A stretch of 64,000 nt of DNA from Linnemannia schmuckeri (taxonomy: Eukaryota; Mortierellomycota; Mortierellomycetes; Mortierellales; Mortierellaceae): positions 1,674,001 through 1,738,000 of the forward strand of contig JANATG010000003.1 in the NCBI GenBank assembly GCA_029449235.1. The letters are read 5' to 3'. Both the position numbers and the translations under genes were made by a program. Positions 11,874-24,800 of the stretch are shown piece by piece. Position 1 is the first letter of the stretch. Each line of letters starts with the position of its first letter. The notes under the pieces are model-generated. The model was not told the DNA's origin and did no database searches. It saw only the letters and a list, made by a program, of their open reading frames with translations.

Positions 11874-13680
11874 GTGCCCTATGCGGTCATTTGTTTATAC
11901 AGACGGGACACATGCCGCTCTTGGATTCTTTGGAGAGAAAAAAAAAAAAAGAGTCTGATCCCGTTAACAAAAGAGCTTGATCTTGTGTTTAGTGGCAAAG
12001 AGCACCCCTTGTTCCAACTCGGACTTTTTGGTGGCAACGCAAAAGTATAAAAAAGCTTCCTTTTGCTTGCACTTTTCGTCCATTTTCTCATTTCTTTCTT
12101 CTTTCTGTTCATTCCCTTCTTTCCTTCCGTCATCCACTGTATTCTTTGTCACTTTTTGTTCCCTTTTCCCTGTATCCCCTTGCATCGCATCCTTTTGCTT
12201 TCGCTTCTTTCTTACTGTACCTTATTATATCCTCCTCTTCTTGTACCCCTCTCTAACCACCACCACCATCACCTCCTCCTCCTCCTTCCCTCCCTCCTCT
12301 TCACCTCCTACCTACCCCCTCTGGTCCAATTCTCCTTCAACCCTGCCCTGCTTCTTTTTCTGTTCCCTCCGGCAATCATCACCTGTTTTCCGGCCTATCC
12401 TCCGCCGCATCCTTGTCTCTGTCTCATCCCCATTGGTCCCCCTTTTCAATCAGTCCCCTCTTCTTTTTTCTTCTTCCTCCACCCCTCGCAATCCTCATCT
12501 TGCAGCTCGCATATCTCCTTTCTTCAACATACACACATAGACACACAGACACAGAGAGACAAACTATCACACGCACGTACACATAGATAGACAGACATAC
12601 ATACAGACCGACTGGACAGACGGACAGAACAATCCTACAAACCAGCCATACATTCCAATCAGGAGGCTCTTCAAGAAGCATCATCATCAACAAAAGAGCA
12701 TAAACCCACATTATCGACGTACTACATCAACAAACAACATAACCGTCGGCGCTCCCTTTTCTCTATTCGTTCACTTCTCTTTCCTCCCTTCTCTCTCTCT
12801 CTCTCTGTCCCTATCTCTTTGTGGACCCCCTTGGCCACATCACCACCCATCTGACACACGAACAGAGACTTGTACAGTACATACTTCACCCTCAACAACA
12901 CTACTCATACCCACCACTCATCCACATACAACAAACAAGCAAACAAGTAAGCAACCAACTTATCCCACCCTTCCAAACAATGTACTCGTACGTCCAATGT
13001 CATTGCCACATTTTCACATCCAGTTGAACCGCCTTTTTTTATTCAGAGAATAAAATATTCCTATTTCCCTTCCTTCCTTCCCTGCGTTCCCTTTCCTCTT
13101 TTTTTGGATTTTTTTTCTTTCCTCCCGTTCGCGTCGCATTTCCTGCTTTCCTTTCTTTCTTTTTTCTTTTTTTCTTTACTGCCGCCATCGTTCTTTCTTC
13201 TTCTTTTTTTTATTTCTCTCTTCTTTTTCTCTCTTCCCTGTTTTCTTCTCTCTTCTCTCTTCTTCTCAATATCCGTGTCACTGCATAGCTGTTGCCTTTG
13301 CTCTGTTTGAAACAGAGCCTAACTACATTCAACCTCTTCAACCTCATCCTCCTGTTTCTTATTTTTTTGCTCATCCAGTAGACACCACATCTTTTTGTGT
13401 TTTTCTTCTTTTTCTTCTCCCTCTCTGCTCCTATTCACCTTTCACCTCAGTTCAGTCCTGCGATTCAACCTTACAACCTACTTACCCCTCCGCCCCTTTC
13501 CCTCCTTTCCCTCCTTTCCTTCTTTCCCTCCTTTTCCTCTTCTTCCAAACTTCCTTTTTTTTCTTCCATAACTACTTCCCGCATTTCGAATATTTTTTTT
13601 CTGAGCTTTTCCCCTTTTCCATCTCTCCCGTCGTCTTTCACTTACACAGCCATCGCCCTATAACTTAAAAATAATAGACA

Positions 13681-16599
13681 ATGTTGGCTCACAACAAGGT
13701 CCAAGGCGGTAACAGCCAGGATCACTATCAACTGCCCCCTCCCCAGCAACAGCCCCAGCGACATGAGCAACGCCAATTCGTACACCAGCATCAGCTCCCA
13801 GAACACAAGCACGACCGATTTCGCCCACTACTCGTCCCCCAGGCACAGGCCTCCCAAAAGCGAATGTTTCACCAAGACGAACATGAACGGCATTACTCTG
13901 TAGGACAAGACCCTCTCCACCACCATCTCCAACATCACGCGCGGGCGCACAGGCAAGTTGATCTCTCTCGCCCCAGAAGTCGGAATGTATCTACCGCAAC
14001 CCTGGTGAGCTCTACCATCCATCCGACCATCGCCAACATGGTCTCGCCTATATCACCACATCGCCCTCGCTCTCACCCTTACTCTCTCGCACCACCTCCA
14101 AGCTCGACGACGACGACGACGACGACGCCACCCCCCCGTGCATCATCGGCCTATCGCTCTTTTTCTCCGGTCTCGTCCTCTTCATCATCCTCGTCCTCTT
14201 CCTCCTCTTCCTCGAGGAATGTGTCTCTGTCTCCTGGGCTGGAATCAGAAGCAATGATGCATCATCATCCTACTCAGTCGCAGTTTGTCTCTTCTTCGCC
14301 ATCCCACCCCCACCATCTTCCGCGCCATCGCCATTCCTCATCCATCTCCGCTACTTCTACTGCTTCTCGCGGCCACTCTGCGCCACGAAGAGGAGATGAG
14401 ATGACGGAGATATTGAAGCGGGAATACGTTATGGAGGAGCTTTCGTCCGATTCGAAGATGGATCAATGCGAACCACAGCGGGAATGGTCAACATCCTCAT
14501 CTCAACACACCAACTCGCCCTCCCCTATCATGTGTAGTTCGGCCTACCCTGTTCCAGTCCAGGAATCTTCACCATATCAACAACATCGATCTCTTCAAAA
14601 GAATTACTGCTATCGAAGAGAGTCTAGGGAAGAGGATGAGCAGGAGGTAGAGGATGAGGAGGAGAGGGGACGCCAACCGAAGCGGTCGTTTGGTGATCAA
14701 TACACTCACACTTCTCTGTCACACCAACAACAGCACCCTCGCGGCAGTCAGCAACACTGGCAACCACACCGTTGGGAGCAACAGGACCAGCAGCAGCACA
14801 ATGATTGCAAACGTGAATACGAATATGGCTTCGACAAGGAGCAGCAGCAACAGCGAGAAGAGCACATCATCCAATCACCATCACCAACTTCTGACAATCG
14901 GAATCATCTCCCCCGTCGCCAAAGTTTCGGATCAATAGACATCTCAACAGCAGCAATAGTACCAGCAGCATTATTGCCATCATCGGCCTCCTCATCTAAA
15001 GCACTTCCATTACCGCCCTTATCGTCGTCGTCACTCTCATCGGCTTCTCTGACAAGACAAATGGCCGATCTTTGCCCGCCGCGCAAGCAACAACGATCCT
15101 CACACTCGTTCTACCCTGTCCCTACTAGCACCAACAAAACAACAAGTTCACCACAACAACATTCCTCCCTTTCCATTACCATCTCTTCCTCGTCCCTTCC
15201 GCCTCTTCGCCAATCAGCAGCATCAGCAGGAACAGCAACAACAACAGTAAATTCTGTATCAGTCAATAACACCACGCATACGCCCTCTCTCTGTGCACTA
15301 TCATCGTCTTCAAGAGAGCAATTAATGTCCAGTCACAGCTGCTGTTCTCTTCCACCTCCTCTCCTAATTTCAACAACAGTATCGTCCACTACATCTCCCT
15401 CTTCAACAGCACAAAAACATCAACAAACACAGCCACCTTCCCCTACAACAAAGCGCCCAATTGACGTTTCAGAGCACAACAGATCCTATGAATACCGAAG
15501 CAAAGCCCAGAGGATGCTTTATGAGCGTCATCCGCCTTCGCCCATCAACAACGGCAACAATAACAGTCGGTCTGCCAGTTCTTCGCCCTCGTCCTCTCCT
15601 TTATCCCATGCCTCCGATAGAGACCACTCGGCCCCTTTGTCTCCTTCTCCTCGTCGTCCTTCTGTCCATTCGATCACCACCCTTGCCAACCGCGCCTCGT
15701 TTGGGTCCCTGAGGGAGTATCAGTCTGGTAGGAGGCAGCCTAGCCACCTTTATCAGCCCCAGCAGAAGAATCATCACCGGTGTTCATTGCAGCAACAGCA
15801 GAAGTACTATCCCCAAGAGCAGCAGCCACATCATCGACACCAGCATCCTCAGCAGATGTCACTGCCACCTACGTCTTCTCTGTCGCAGTACGAGCATGAG
15901 CATCGGTTGCCCCAGATGGGTCGACCTCAAAAGCAACAGCAGTCCAACCAACAACAATTTCAGTCATATCGGCACTCGTATCCTCAGCACGGACATCGTT
16001 CTGGTTCAACTGGCCTTGGACTCGAGCTGCCAAAGTTGTCGTCCCTCGCGTTTTCTCACCACCAGCCTACGGAACCTGAGTCTCACTTGGGCTCTTCAGC
16101 CTCATTTGGTCGGTCGTTTAGTGGTGGATCGTCTGGTTCGTCGTCTTCATCTAACTCGGCGGTCTTTTCCTTCATGCTTCGTCCTTCGACACCCTCGACA
16201 ATGGGTGGTGGTCGCGGTAACAGCCAAATGTCGCCTGCTCACCAGCAGCAACTGCAGCAGCAGCATCAACAACTCCCAGGAACCGAGGGCATGACAGTAG
16301 TCAGAAACGACGAAGGAGCCATCATGGTTTACAACCCAATCACAGACGCAATGACCTTCCGCTGCGAACTCTGCCCTGGCGAATCCTTTGGTCGGATCCA
16401 TGACCTCAAACGACACCAGACCTCCAAACACCAGGAAATGACCTGGCCCTGTGATTTCTGTCATCGCCCCTTTGTGAGACGCGATGCGTTGTTGAGACAT
16501 TATACAGTCAAGGCTGCGAGGGATGATGGGCTTCACCCGGCAACGCATGAAGTTGATCGGTTGTTGGCTGCGAGGGCGCGCGCCAAGATGTTGTATTGA
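13681..16599 (+). CDS. Low-complexity C2H2 zinc-finger protein, probable transcription regulator
   Basis: A single-exon frame of 972 residues. Residues 1 to about 880 are Gln/Ser/His/Pro-rich with homopolymer runs, including a Ser tract near residue 165 and a Thr run from a GAC-type repeat, and hold no domain I recognise. The C-terminus has two zinc-finger-like units. Finger 1 (about 895-917) is C-x2-C-x13-H-x4-H with a FGRIHDLKRH core. Finger 2 (about 924-952) is C-x2-C-x12-H with the core FVRRDALLRH, but its last zinc ligand is not at the usual spacing; the next His is 11 residues on. Fingers at the extreme C-terminus after a long disordered region are common in fungal regulators of this type. 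The first ATG of the open frame was used as the start. A poly(A) signal follows at 16684. The target genes are unknown. Confidence 0.85.
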   Translation: MLAHNKVQGGNSQDHYQLPPPQQQPQRHEQRQFVHQHQLPEHKHDRFRPLLVPQAQASQKRMFHQDEHERHYSVGQDPLHHHLQHHARAHRQVDLSRPRSRNVSTATLVSSTIHPTIANMVSPISPHRPRSHPYSLAPPPSSTTTTTTTPPPRASSAYRSFSPVSSSSSSSSSSSSSSRNVSLSPGLESEAMMHHHPTQSQFVSSSPSHPHHLPRHRHSSSISATSTASRGHSAPRRGDEMTEILKREYVMEELSSDSKMDQCEPQREWSTSSSQHTNSPSPIMCSSAYPVPVQESSPYQQHRSLQKNYCYRRESREEDEQEVEDEEERGRQPKRSFGDQYTHTSLSHQQQHPRGSQQHWQPHRWEQQDQQQHNDCKREYEYGFDKEQQQQREEHIIQSPSPTSDNRNHLPRRQSFGSIDISTAAIVPAALLPSSASSSKALPLPPLSSSSLSSASLTRQMADLCPPRKQQRSSHSFYPVPTSTNKTTSSPQQHSSLSITISSSSLPPLRQSAASAGTATTTVNSVSVNNTTHTPSLCALSSSSREQLMSSHSCCSLPPPLLISTTVSSTTSPSSTAQKHQQTQPPSPTTKRPIDVSEHNRSYEYRSKAQRMLYERHPPSPINNGNNNSRSASSSPSSSPLSHASDRDHSAPLSPSPRRPSVHSITTLANRASFGSLREYQSGRRQPSHLYQPQQKNHHRCSLQQQQKYYPQEQQPHHRHQHPQQMSLPPTSSLSQYEHEHRLPQMGRPQKQQQSNQQQFQSYRHSYPQHGHRSGSTGLGLELPKLSSLAFSHHQPTEPESHLGSSASFGRSFSGGSSGSSSSSNSAVFSFMLRPSTPSTMGGGRGNSQMSPAHQQQLQQQHQQLPGTEGMTVVRNDEGAIMVYNPITDAMTFRCELCPGESFGRIHDLKRHQTSKHQEMTWPCDFCHRPFVRRDALLRHYTVKAARDDGLHPATHEVDRLLAARARAKMLY

Positions 16600-18880
16600 G
16601 TTTATTTTTACTTTTGATACCTTTTAAGATACCCCTAATACTTTATACCTTACAATTTTCGCTTGCCTGTTCCTCCTAATCATAATAAACCATTCTACTC
16701 TTCTCCTTTTTAACCACTGTGAACAAAGCAAGAAAGTGCACTTTTGATCTAAAGTTTTATATTTCGGAGAAGAAAAATAAATGACGCGTCGCGCGAAAAA
16801 TAATCTCATTTGTTGCATCGTGTTGCTATCCGCCTCTCTTTTTTGTCGTTACCGCTACTTTTTTTACGTTTATTTTTTTCCCTTCAAGTTCCTCCAACGT
16901 ATATAGCTCTGGCAAGAGAAGTCTTCACGCTCTATCGCTTCAATATAAAATTTGCAAGTGATTTAGCCGTTGACTCGAGCTCTAGTCCTCGTCTCTCCGT
17001 TCCGTCTGTACCACTCGTGACCTGGACAATATGCTGTTGTGTTGTTGCATTGCGATTTTTGTCGTTTTCTCGATTTTTGGTTGTTCAGCATAATCACAAA
17101 AAAAAAAAAGTTTCCGAGTCATGCTGTACGATTAGTCTCCGTTGGTTTCATTTAGATGTCCTATACCGATACCTGACTATCTTGAAACTCAAAGTTGACT
17201 TTCATATAAACGAGTGTCGAAGATCCTGCCGACAACCTGGGATATTGGCAACAGTCCGTTCTACTTCCTGTTTTTCTCCTGGTCCTCTTGGTGCTAGCGA
17301 TATTGCGTGTCTGATACGGTATCGTTTTTGCCACCTTTCTGGTCATGGGTGATCTGGAGTTCCGATCGACGGAATCAAGTTTCTTATTTGTAGAAACTTG
17401 TAGGATGTTGGTAGTACTTGCTCGATGTGCCTATTGCGTCGGTATGGAACGGTATTAGGGGAGGAGGCTAATTGAGGTGGATATGAGAGTAAGGAAGGGA
17501 TAGATAAGGAATTGCATTTATCAGCCTCCTTGAGTTTTCATTAGTGCTACCAACTTTTACGGGGACAGACATATATGTAGGCATGGTAGAGGTAGCAGTT
17601 ACAAGGATTGTGAACAGATATGGTGTGCCCTGGTTAGCGTTTCGTTGAACTTCCCGAGATGTCGTTGAATGATAGATGCTAGAATTTACCACGCTCTACT
17701 TTATTTGGTTCTTGAAATTCTGATGGTGTTCTGTCCACAGATGGATGGAAGGATACTGTTTATTTTTCCCGGACATCAAGGTCATGGATGATATATCAAT
17801 TTGAGAAGAGTAATCTTTTTTTGATCCATTTTTGTAGGTTACTTCCCCGGCGTCCAGTTTTTTAACCGGATAGTCGATTTGATGTTAAGACTTGAGAGTT
17901 GCAGATACTTGATCAATTGATTTTGCATAGGTCGTTCAATAAGGGGAGATCATTGTACTCAGCGGGCTATATGTTTTTGGCGAACGTGCTCTTTTTTTGA
18001 CACTTTAAGAGTTAGAGAAGATGCCGATATGCCGTTATCATAAAAATCATATTCGTTTTGTACAAATGCATCGAATAAAAGTAATCCGGAAAGCGAAAAG
18101 TACAATGCATTTATTATATCAAGTGAAAAGTCTAAGTTGAAAATGAAATGATAGGGTACGGCTTCTGTTGGCAACTTTATTTTTCAGACTGGTAACTGAG
18201 TATGATACAACTTTCTAGTGAATGCATGATAGACCATAATATCAAAAAAAAATATGCAGTATTCAATTGAAAGGCGAGAATGCCTCATTAGTCGACATTC
18301 TTTATTTCATTGGCAATTCCTCGAGACGTACTCTTTTCGACGATAACGATTCTTCGTTTTTTTTCTTACTCTCAAACTTATGGCGATATATCGCGACTAT
18401 TTCTGCTTCGTTGTTTCATTGTTGATTTCCTTTTCATTTTTTTGAATGCATCGGCGGCGATTTAATAACAAGCCAAGGTCACAGCCAAATGGATTGAAAA
18501 AATTATCAAGCAAAGTTGGAGAGGGCAAGATACTGCATCCTTTTACTTTCTGTTGCTCGCGATTCGAAAACACATCTTCGTGGTCCACTAAGGGAAACAA
18601 TAATCGTTTCCTGACAAAACGTACACTTCTAATCAACGGGTAATCATCCACATGCTTCACGTTCACGCATCATTATCCAACTATTCCCAATAAATTCAGG
18701 ACTGCGTTTGGAGGGCAAAGACCATCATTCGCACTCATGAGCCACAGTGAGTTGGAAAAGCCAAACATCAAATGGTTTGCGTATGTGCATGTGTCGTGAC
18801 AAAGAAATACAAGCTTTTACTTGTATTCTTTTAGTTCGGCTTCAAACACGTCTGTCTCTAACTTCCTACTCTTGATCACC
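16600..18880. other. Gene-empty stretch between the zinc-finger gene and REV3 (convergent 3' ends)
   Basis: 2.3 kb of AT-richer DNA. I found no open frame with a recognisable family, no tRNA-like A/B box pair and no terminal repeats of a mobile element. It may include the long 3' ends of the flanking convergent genes or an unrecognised noncoding transcript. Confidence 0.6.
16684..16689 (+). terminator. Candidate poly(A) signal AATAAA of the zinc-finger gene
   Basis: Exact AATAAA 85 bases after the stop codon, in AT-rich DNA. Confidence 0.55.
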
Positions 18881-21800
18881 TTAAAAGTCCAACTCCTCCA
18901 ACTCGCGCAATACCCTCTCGTTCTGATGATGAGCAACAACAACCGCATCCTGTGCTCTCCGCCTCTGCCATAATACCGTGCACTCCAAGCTCTCACACGC
19001 CACCATTTCTGTCCCCGTCACGTCTCCACCTGGAAAACCCGCCCCAATAACAGCCGCTTCGCCCAGTAAAGATGATGATGATCCTTTTCCTTCATCAACT
19101 CTGACACCAGCTCCTTCAAAGGGTGCAGTACGACAGCAAGAATTACAGACATCCACCGTTGCTCGGAACAACTTCTCGGCGTTCGATAATCGCGTCTGCA
19201 TCGTAAAGATGGAATTGGCTCGACCGTAGTCACTTGAGCAGTCCGTACACACATCTACATTCACATATACAAATAACCCTTTGTCAGTTTCGTACATCAC
19301 CCAGGCCCTCTCAAATCATACGCGCAAGATACTCAACGTCAGAAAAAAATGAAGTTACCCGAACCACTCATCCTACTGACAACAAGTTTGCCACATACGA
19401 TACAAGACTGACTCTGGTAATAGCGATCGATTCGTGATCCAACCGAGACAAATCCCTTGCCACCACGTCGTCGCTTTGGCTTGAACTTTGGAGGTCCCAA
19501 TGGTGCCATAGGTCCGAATGGTGGTGCTGCTGCTCCCTCATGACTGGGTCTTGCTGTAGCCGCTGCTTCAGCTTCAAATCCAGAAGGAGGAATGCCTACT
19601 TGACCAGCTGTGTCACCTTGGTTGGCCCCAGAAGCAGGGTGGTGATGCTGAGCAGCCAGCACAGCAGCAGTCTCCTCGTTCGGAACCACACTAGCAGCCG
19701 CTGAAGGTGCTCCAGCACCCAATGCGGTCATCGGAATCGCTCTTTGAACTCTCGGCATCTCATCATACCAGGCCTTGACATCCGCACCAGCGAGCTGTAA
19801 AATCCTCTCTAACGAAGGAATCACATGCTTCCTGATGTAGTACTCGCCGTTCAATCGAAGGTCCTTATTTCGGAGGAGTTCCTTTGGTTCAACAACCTGA
19901 TCTGTCAATCGGGCGCTGGGGTCTCCATACACTACGACGTAGGGCACGCGCTCACCGTATTGGGGTTCTGACCGAGGATCCAATTCCATCCTCCTTGCCG
20001 ACACAACCGCTCCTGGTGGCGGCACACCCTTTTCACTAATAAGTATAGCACGAAAATTTGAATTGAGATGATATGAATTTGACCAACCAAGATGCTACAC
20101 GTAAAAGTCAGCGACTCTGAAAATATTCATTACCTGTATTTGCCAAGCTTTACTTCCTTGCCAAACATCAGATCAGGGACAGGAACACGGCCCTCAAGGA
20201 TCTTGCCAAGTTGTCGCACTAAATATGCCTTGACAAGCGACAAATCCTGTGTCCGAAACATGGTCCTATTGATGGGGATAAAAGCAAACGACAATGGGTC
20301 AAAACTTGGCTTAAAATTTCAAATTAATAAAACGCATGACAGCAGCACTAACAAGGACGCTTACTTGATGCATGTTTCCATAATTTTTTGGACGGCAGGT
20401 ACGCCATCGCGACGAATGGTCTCAATACCCTTAGCATCAAAGATTGGCTCAACCTGACCAGACGTCTCATACGACGACCCAACGTATCGCTTCTTGGTAA
20501 CCAAGAAACAGGGATGATAGACCTTCTCAAACTTAAGCTTCACAGGTCGAGGGTTCATCCGCGTAACGGTCTCCGAGATATCATACCCAATCTCAAAAGC
20601 CTCCTGTCGCGTCCGCCCCTTGAGCTGCACAAACATACTGTCCGTGTCACCGTAAACAACGCGTGCATCCCATTTCGGATTCTCGTTCACAAATCTTATT
20701 GATCGCTCAAGGGTCTCGCGTGCAGAAAGTACGATTGAATCCGCGATCTCGACACCAGGCATTCGACCAGAGAAGGAGGCACAGGTGTAGCCGTACGTGA
20801 CGTTGGCGATGAACTTGAGCGACAGTTGACGGGCGTCCAGAAGTTTAAGAAGCGACTTGTTGTTTGGGTAGTCCTTCATCGCCTTCTTGACCATGACTCG
20901 AGTATCCAGAATCTCTGACAGCATCCTCGACAAAAGACTCCGTCGAATATCCTGATTCACATACATGACGTGGTTTGGCGCGACTATCAGCAATGACACG
21001 TAACGAGAATAGGTTAGTAGTGCCTCAGATACAAATGCCAGTTTTACCAAAACTAAGTAGACAGATATGAATATGTACTGTTCAAATGGTCCTGCATAAG
21101 GGGTAGTATCCCATCCTGAACAACATAATCCGTCATGACACCCAGTTTGGTTCCTCCTCCAAGCTTGCCCAGACAAGTCGAATAACAATAGTTGTAGGCG
21201 ATCATAACACTCGGGTACAAACTCTGGAAATCCAAGACGACAACAGGGTCCTCGTAGAACCCAGACTCGGGCTCCATGACCATGGGGATCACCTCTGCTG
21301 CTCTCTGGGCACCAACCTGAGCTCGACTTGGAGAGATCATGATATAGTTCTCTGGTTTGGACAGGCGGATCATCAACGATTCGACCTTGTACTGCGATCC
21401 ACGCGAGATGACACTGAAGAAGTCCACCCCAAAGACACGAGCAAACTCGCTTGTTCGAGAAATCAGCTCTTGGGACTCGATCAGCTGAATGACATATTGA
21501 ACTCGGTGGACGTAGTTCTTGATGACCCGAGATTGGTGCAGTGCAGACCCATCAGTCCACCACTTTGTGAGTGTCTCGAACGAGTAATGAGGGATCCTAT
21601 GAAGCGTAAGCTCGAGCGTTAATGACTAGTTCAAAATCTACCCACTCGCAATTAAAGCATACACACAGCCTACTATTTGCACACCATCAGTTCTCGCTCA
21701 CCTTTGTTGGAGAACATGAAAAACCACGTTGCAGTATCCATAGTTCGTCAGGGCGACCTCTCCACGAATCAGCCGCCAGACATTGAAAACATGCCTTCCC

Positions 21801-24800
21801 ACAATCTTCAACCCAGAGTTCTTTCGGCTATTGAACGAATTCTGGGCCTCCATTGCGCTCTTGGACAAGAGTGGGGCTTTCAGGGGTCGGATACGAGAGA
21901 TCAACTTGGTCATGTCCATCGAGAATGTCGCCTGGTACCGGTCCACCAGGTACCCCCACGACAGATTGTGCACCTCGTAACCCGCAAGAATATCCGGATC
22001 CAGTTGCCGGACACGGTCAATAACAGCGTTCATCATCGCACCCTCGTCCATCGCAACCTCGACGCTTACTCCTAATGGACCCAAGGCTAGCTTCTCAAGC
22101 ATGCCAGAGCCCTCATAAGTGATGATGCCTACATGGAAACTGTGGACACAATAGAAACAACCTGTCAATGCTCACTTGTAAATGACAGATTGAGCCACCG
22201 CTCCACCTCATCGACCAAGCACACCATGTGTGTATCTATTCTAACTTACCCAGGTACCCATCCATTCGAAGCGAGGCCCTCACGTTCAGTTTGCCAGCAG
22301 TAGAACACAGACAAGATGGGATCAACTTTCGGATCAGGCAGCAAACCACTCCTCGTCCGACAGTGTACTTCCATACTCAACACATCCAAGAAATCCTTCT
22401 CGATCGCAGTTGATCCAGCAACCTTTGTAGGAGTATTTTTGCACCCAAAACGATTCTTCTGAGTCGGCCCTTCGATCTGTGAAATCTTCTCCCGCTTCTG
22501 TTGCGTCGAAGCCTCAGCTACCGATCTCAAAGACGCCTTGACCCTCTCCTCATCCTCTTTCAGCCATACCAGAGCCTCAGTATACGAAGGCGGTTGTAAG
22601 TTGGGTTCCCAGTTTTGATACCCTCTTCCTGACGGCAACTTCTTGCCTAGATCGAACTTGCCCTTGAATTGTGGCATGCTCTTGAGCCCTTTAGACTGCA
22701 ATCGAAACTCTTTGCCGCCGAAAACTTTCGCCTTGGCTGGGACATCAGCTTCATTGGAAAAATAAGGCTTCTGATGAACGCGATTGGGAAGGCCGAGTTC
22801 CGGCAATGACGACATGAGAATCTTTGTCGTCGGGGGTGCAAAAGAAAACTGGTAGACTTGGATGTCTGACGCCCCTCCATGACCATCTGTCAGTACCTGA
22901 GCCAAATATGGGTTGTAGGGTATCTGTGGCGCGTTCTGCAATGACAGAGCCGTGGGCAGAGGCGATGACGAGTGGTGCTCATAGTCCGGAGGCGAATGCT
23001 GCTGTAATAGTTGTAGCGAAGGAGACAGTTCCTTGGGAGGCGTGCACGCTTCAGTTTCATCCACAACAATGGAGTCATCCACCAGAATCCCACTAGGAAG
23101 CTTGCCGAGCGACTCAGACTGCTTAGCCCGATGGCTGCGACCATCTACAGACTCAACATTACCTTTCCTCTTCACACATCGTTCCTCCAATATCTCTGCT
23201 GCATCAGCTTTTCTGATGAACACCGTCTCGTTGATTATTTCCAGATCTGACATGGCTCCAGATGAACGCTTCCGCTGTGAGGTCCGGTTCATTTCAGGAC
23301 TGGTCTGTGGTGAGGTAAAAGTCAGTCGGCTGGTGCTGCTGTTGGATGAGTCGGTCTTGGTTGGAGTAGAGTGGACGGGTATAAGGTATGGTGATCGAGG
23401 GCGAGGAGGGGAAAAGAAAAAATCGGGCTTGGTCATCTCCGGAGAGGGTGAGGACCAAACTTCCTCCAGAGTAGAGAGAAAGTAGTTCTGTCGCGGAGAA
23501 GGCGATGAAACGAGATCGCAGGGTGGAGAAGTTTCAAGAGGCGACCTGGAGGTAGTTGGGCTGTCCAGTATGATGATATCAGGCTCATCGTCAGTCAATT
23601 CGTCCATGGGGAGTTCGCTTAATTTGTCGTCCTTGGCTTCTCCATCATCGAAATCCTCGATAGGATCATCCTCGACCTCCTCGTACACCTTTGATGCAGA
23701 TCTGGCTGGTTTGAGGGGAGTCTGAGGGTTCTTGGTATTAAATCGAGAAGAATGACGCGACGGTGACGGTATCGGTGAGGACTCTTTGTTGGGAATCTCC
23801 ACGCAGTCGAAAATGTATCTGCCTTGAAAAGTCTTTATAAGATTGACCTCATCATCCAGTGTCGACTGTGAAGCTGGCGAAGAAAGCTTCAATGGAAGAG
23901 ATGCAAACGATTTGACTGAAGAGCCATGAGCAACTGACGCAACTGGTTTAGAAGAGGAGACCTCTCCTGTGCGGGACCGTTGGCGGGTCAACATTGGTGG
24001 CGCTGCTGGTTTTAAACTTTGTCCGCCAGATCCTCCAGCAGGCTCCAGGTCACGAAATCGCTTAGCTTTTGGGCTTTGCTCAATAGGTACCACGGTGTTC
24101 GACGACGTATCACGACCGCGCTTGCGTCTTATGGTTATCTTTTTCCACTTGTCTTCGTCCGTCTCCTGCTTCTTGCCTAAGTCGTCCTCATCACGAAGAT
24201 CGCCACCACCGTCAAATTGTGGGATATGATCGTCATCCGTCTGTTGGTCTGGCCTATCATCTGTCTGATAGCCTGGTCCTCCGTCAGAGGTAGGACCTGC
24301 AAGATCAGAATCTGAAGCCTCAAGGTCGTCCCAATGCTCTGCCTCATCCATAAAGTCCTCCTCCTGAAAGTCATCCATGTCCATTTCAGGCAACGGAAAA
24401 GTATCCTCGTCCTCATCCTGCTCGTCGATTCCTCCGAGACCTGATAGACCTTTGAAAGTCTCCTTGCGCGTATCCATATTGTCCTCATCAAACTTGGCCT
24501 GATTTGAAATAACACAAGCAAATGTCAGTTTTCGAGCAATGCAAAGAAAATTACTTACTAGTCATACAGTGTTTAGTTCGTGATCACATACCGTCTGGGA
24601 GTGAAGAATACTCTCATCGATAAAGATCGAGCTCTCCGACTCATCAATCACAAACGACGCGTCCTGAGAGACATGAGGTTGAGTCTGGTGCCTGGACGGC
24701 TCCTCCGACTCTGGGATTATTCTTGGGCACAAAAATTCGACACTCTCATAGGCCGTCATCAACGATTTAGCAAGCGGATCATCCTTTGTCCTGTAGTTAT

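Larger units (their letters stand above)
10837..13680. other. Intergenic region with long pyrimidine-rich leader of the zinc-finger gene
   Basis: 2.8 kb with no gene I can support. The first part holds the 3' end of the phosphorylase kinase transcript. From about 12060 to 13640 the plus strand is strongly C/T-rich, with CA/GA-rich patches near 12530-12720. This is typical of a long fungal promoter and 5' leader ahead of a regulatory gene. The open frames in it (Phe/Ser/Pro-rich) follow from composition. A T37 run lies at 11836-11872. Confidence 0.65.

Noticed and set aside
11977..12590. Two overlapping plus-strand frames of 175-187 residues
   Set aside because: Ser/Pro/Phe-rich products of a C/T-rich leader; overlapping in different frames, no domain.
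16600..18880. Mobile element or RNA gene in the gene-empty stretch
   Set aside because: No long frame, no terminal inverted or direct repeats found by eye, and no tRNA-like boxes. A covariance-model and repeat search would settle this.
21677..22075. 132-residue plus-strand frame inside REV3
   Set aside because: Antisense to the exonuclease-like region of REV3, which matches the family in its own frame.
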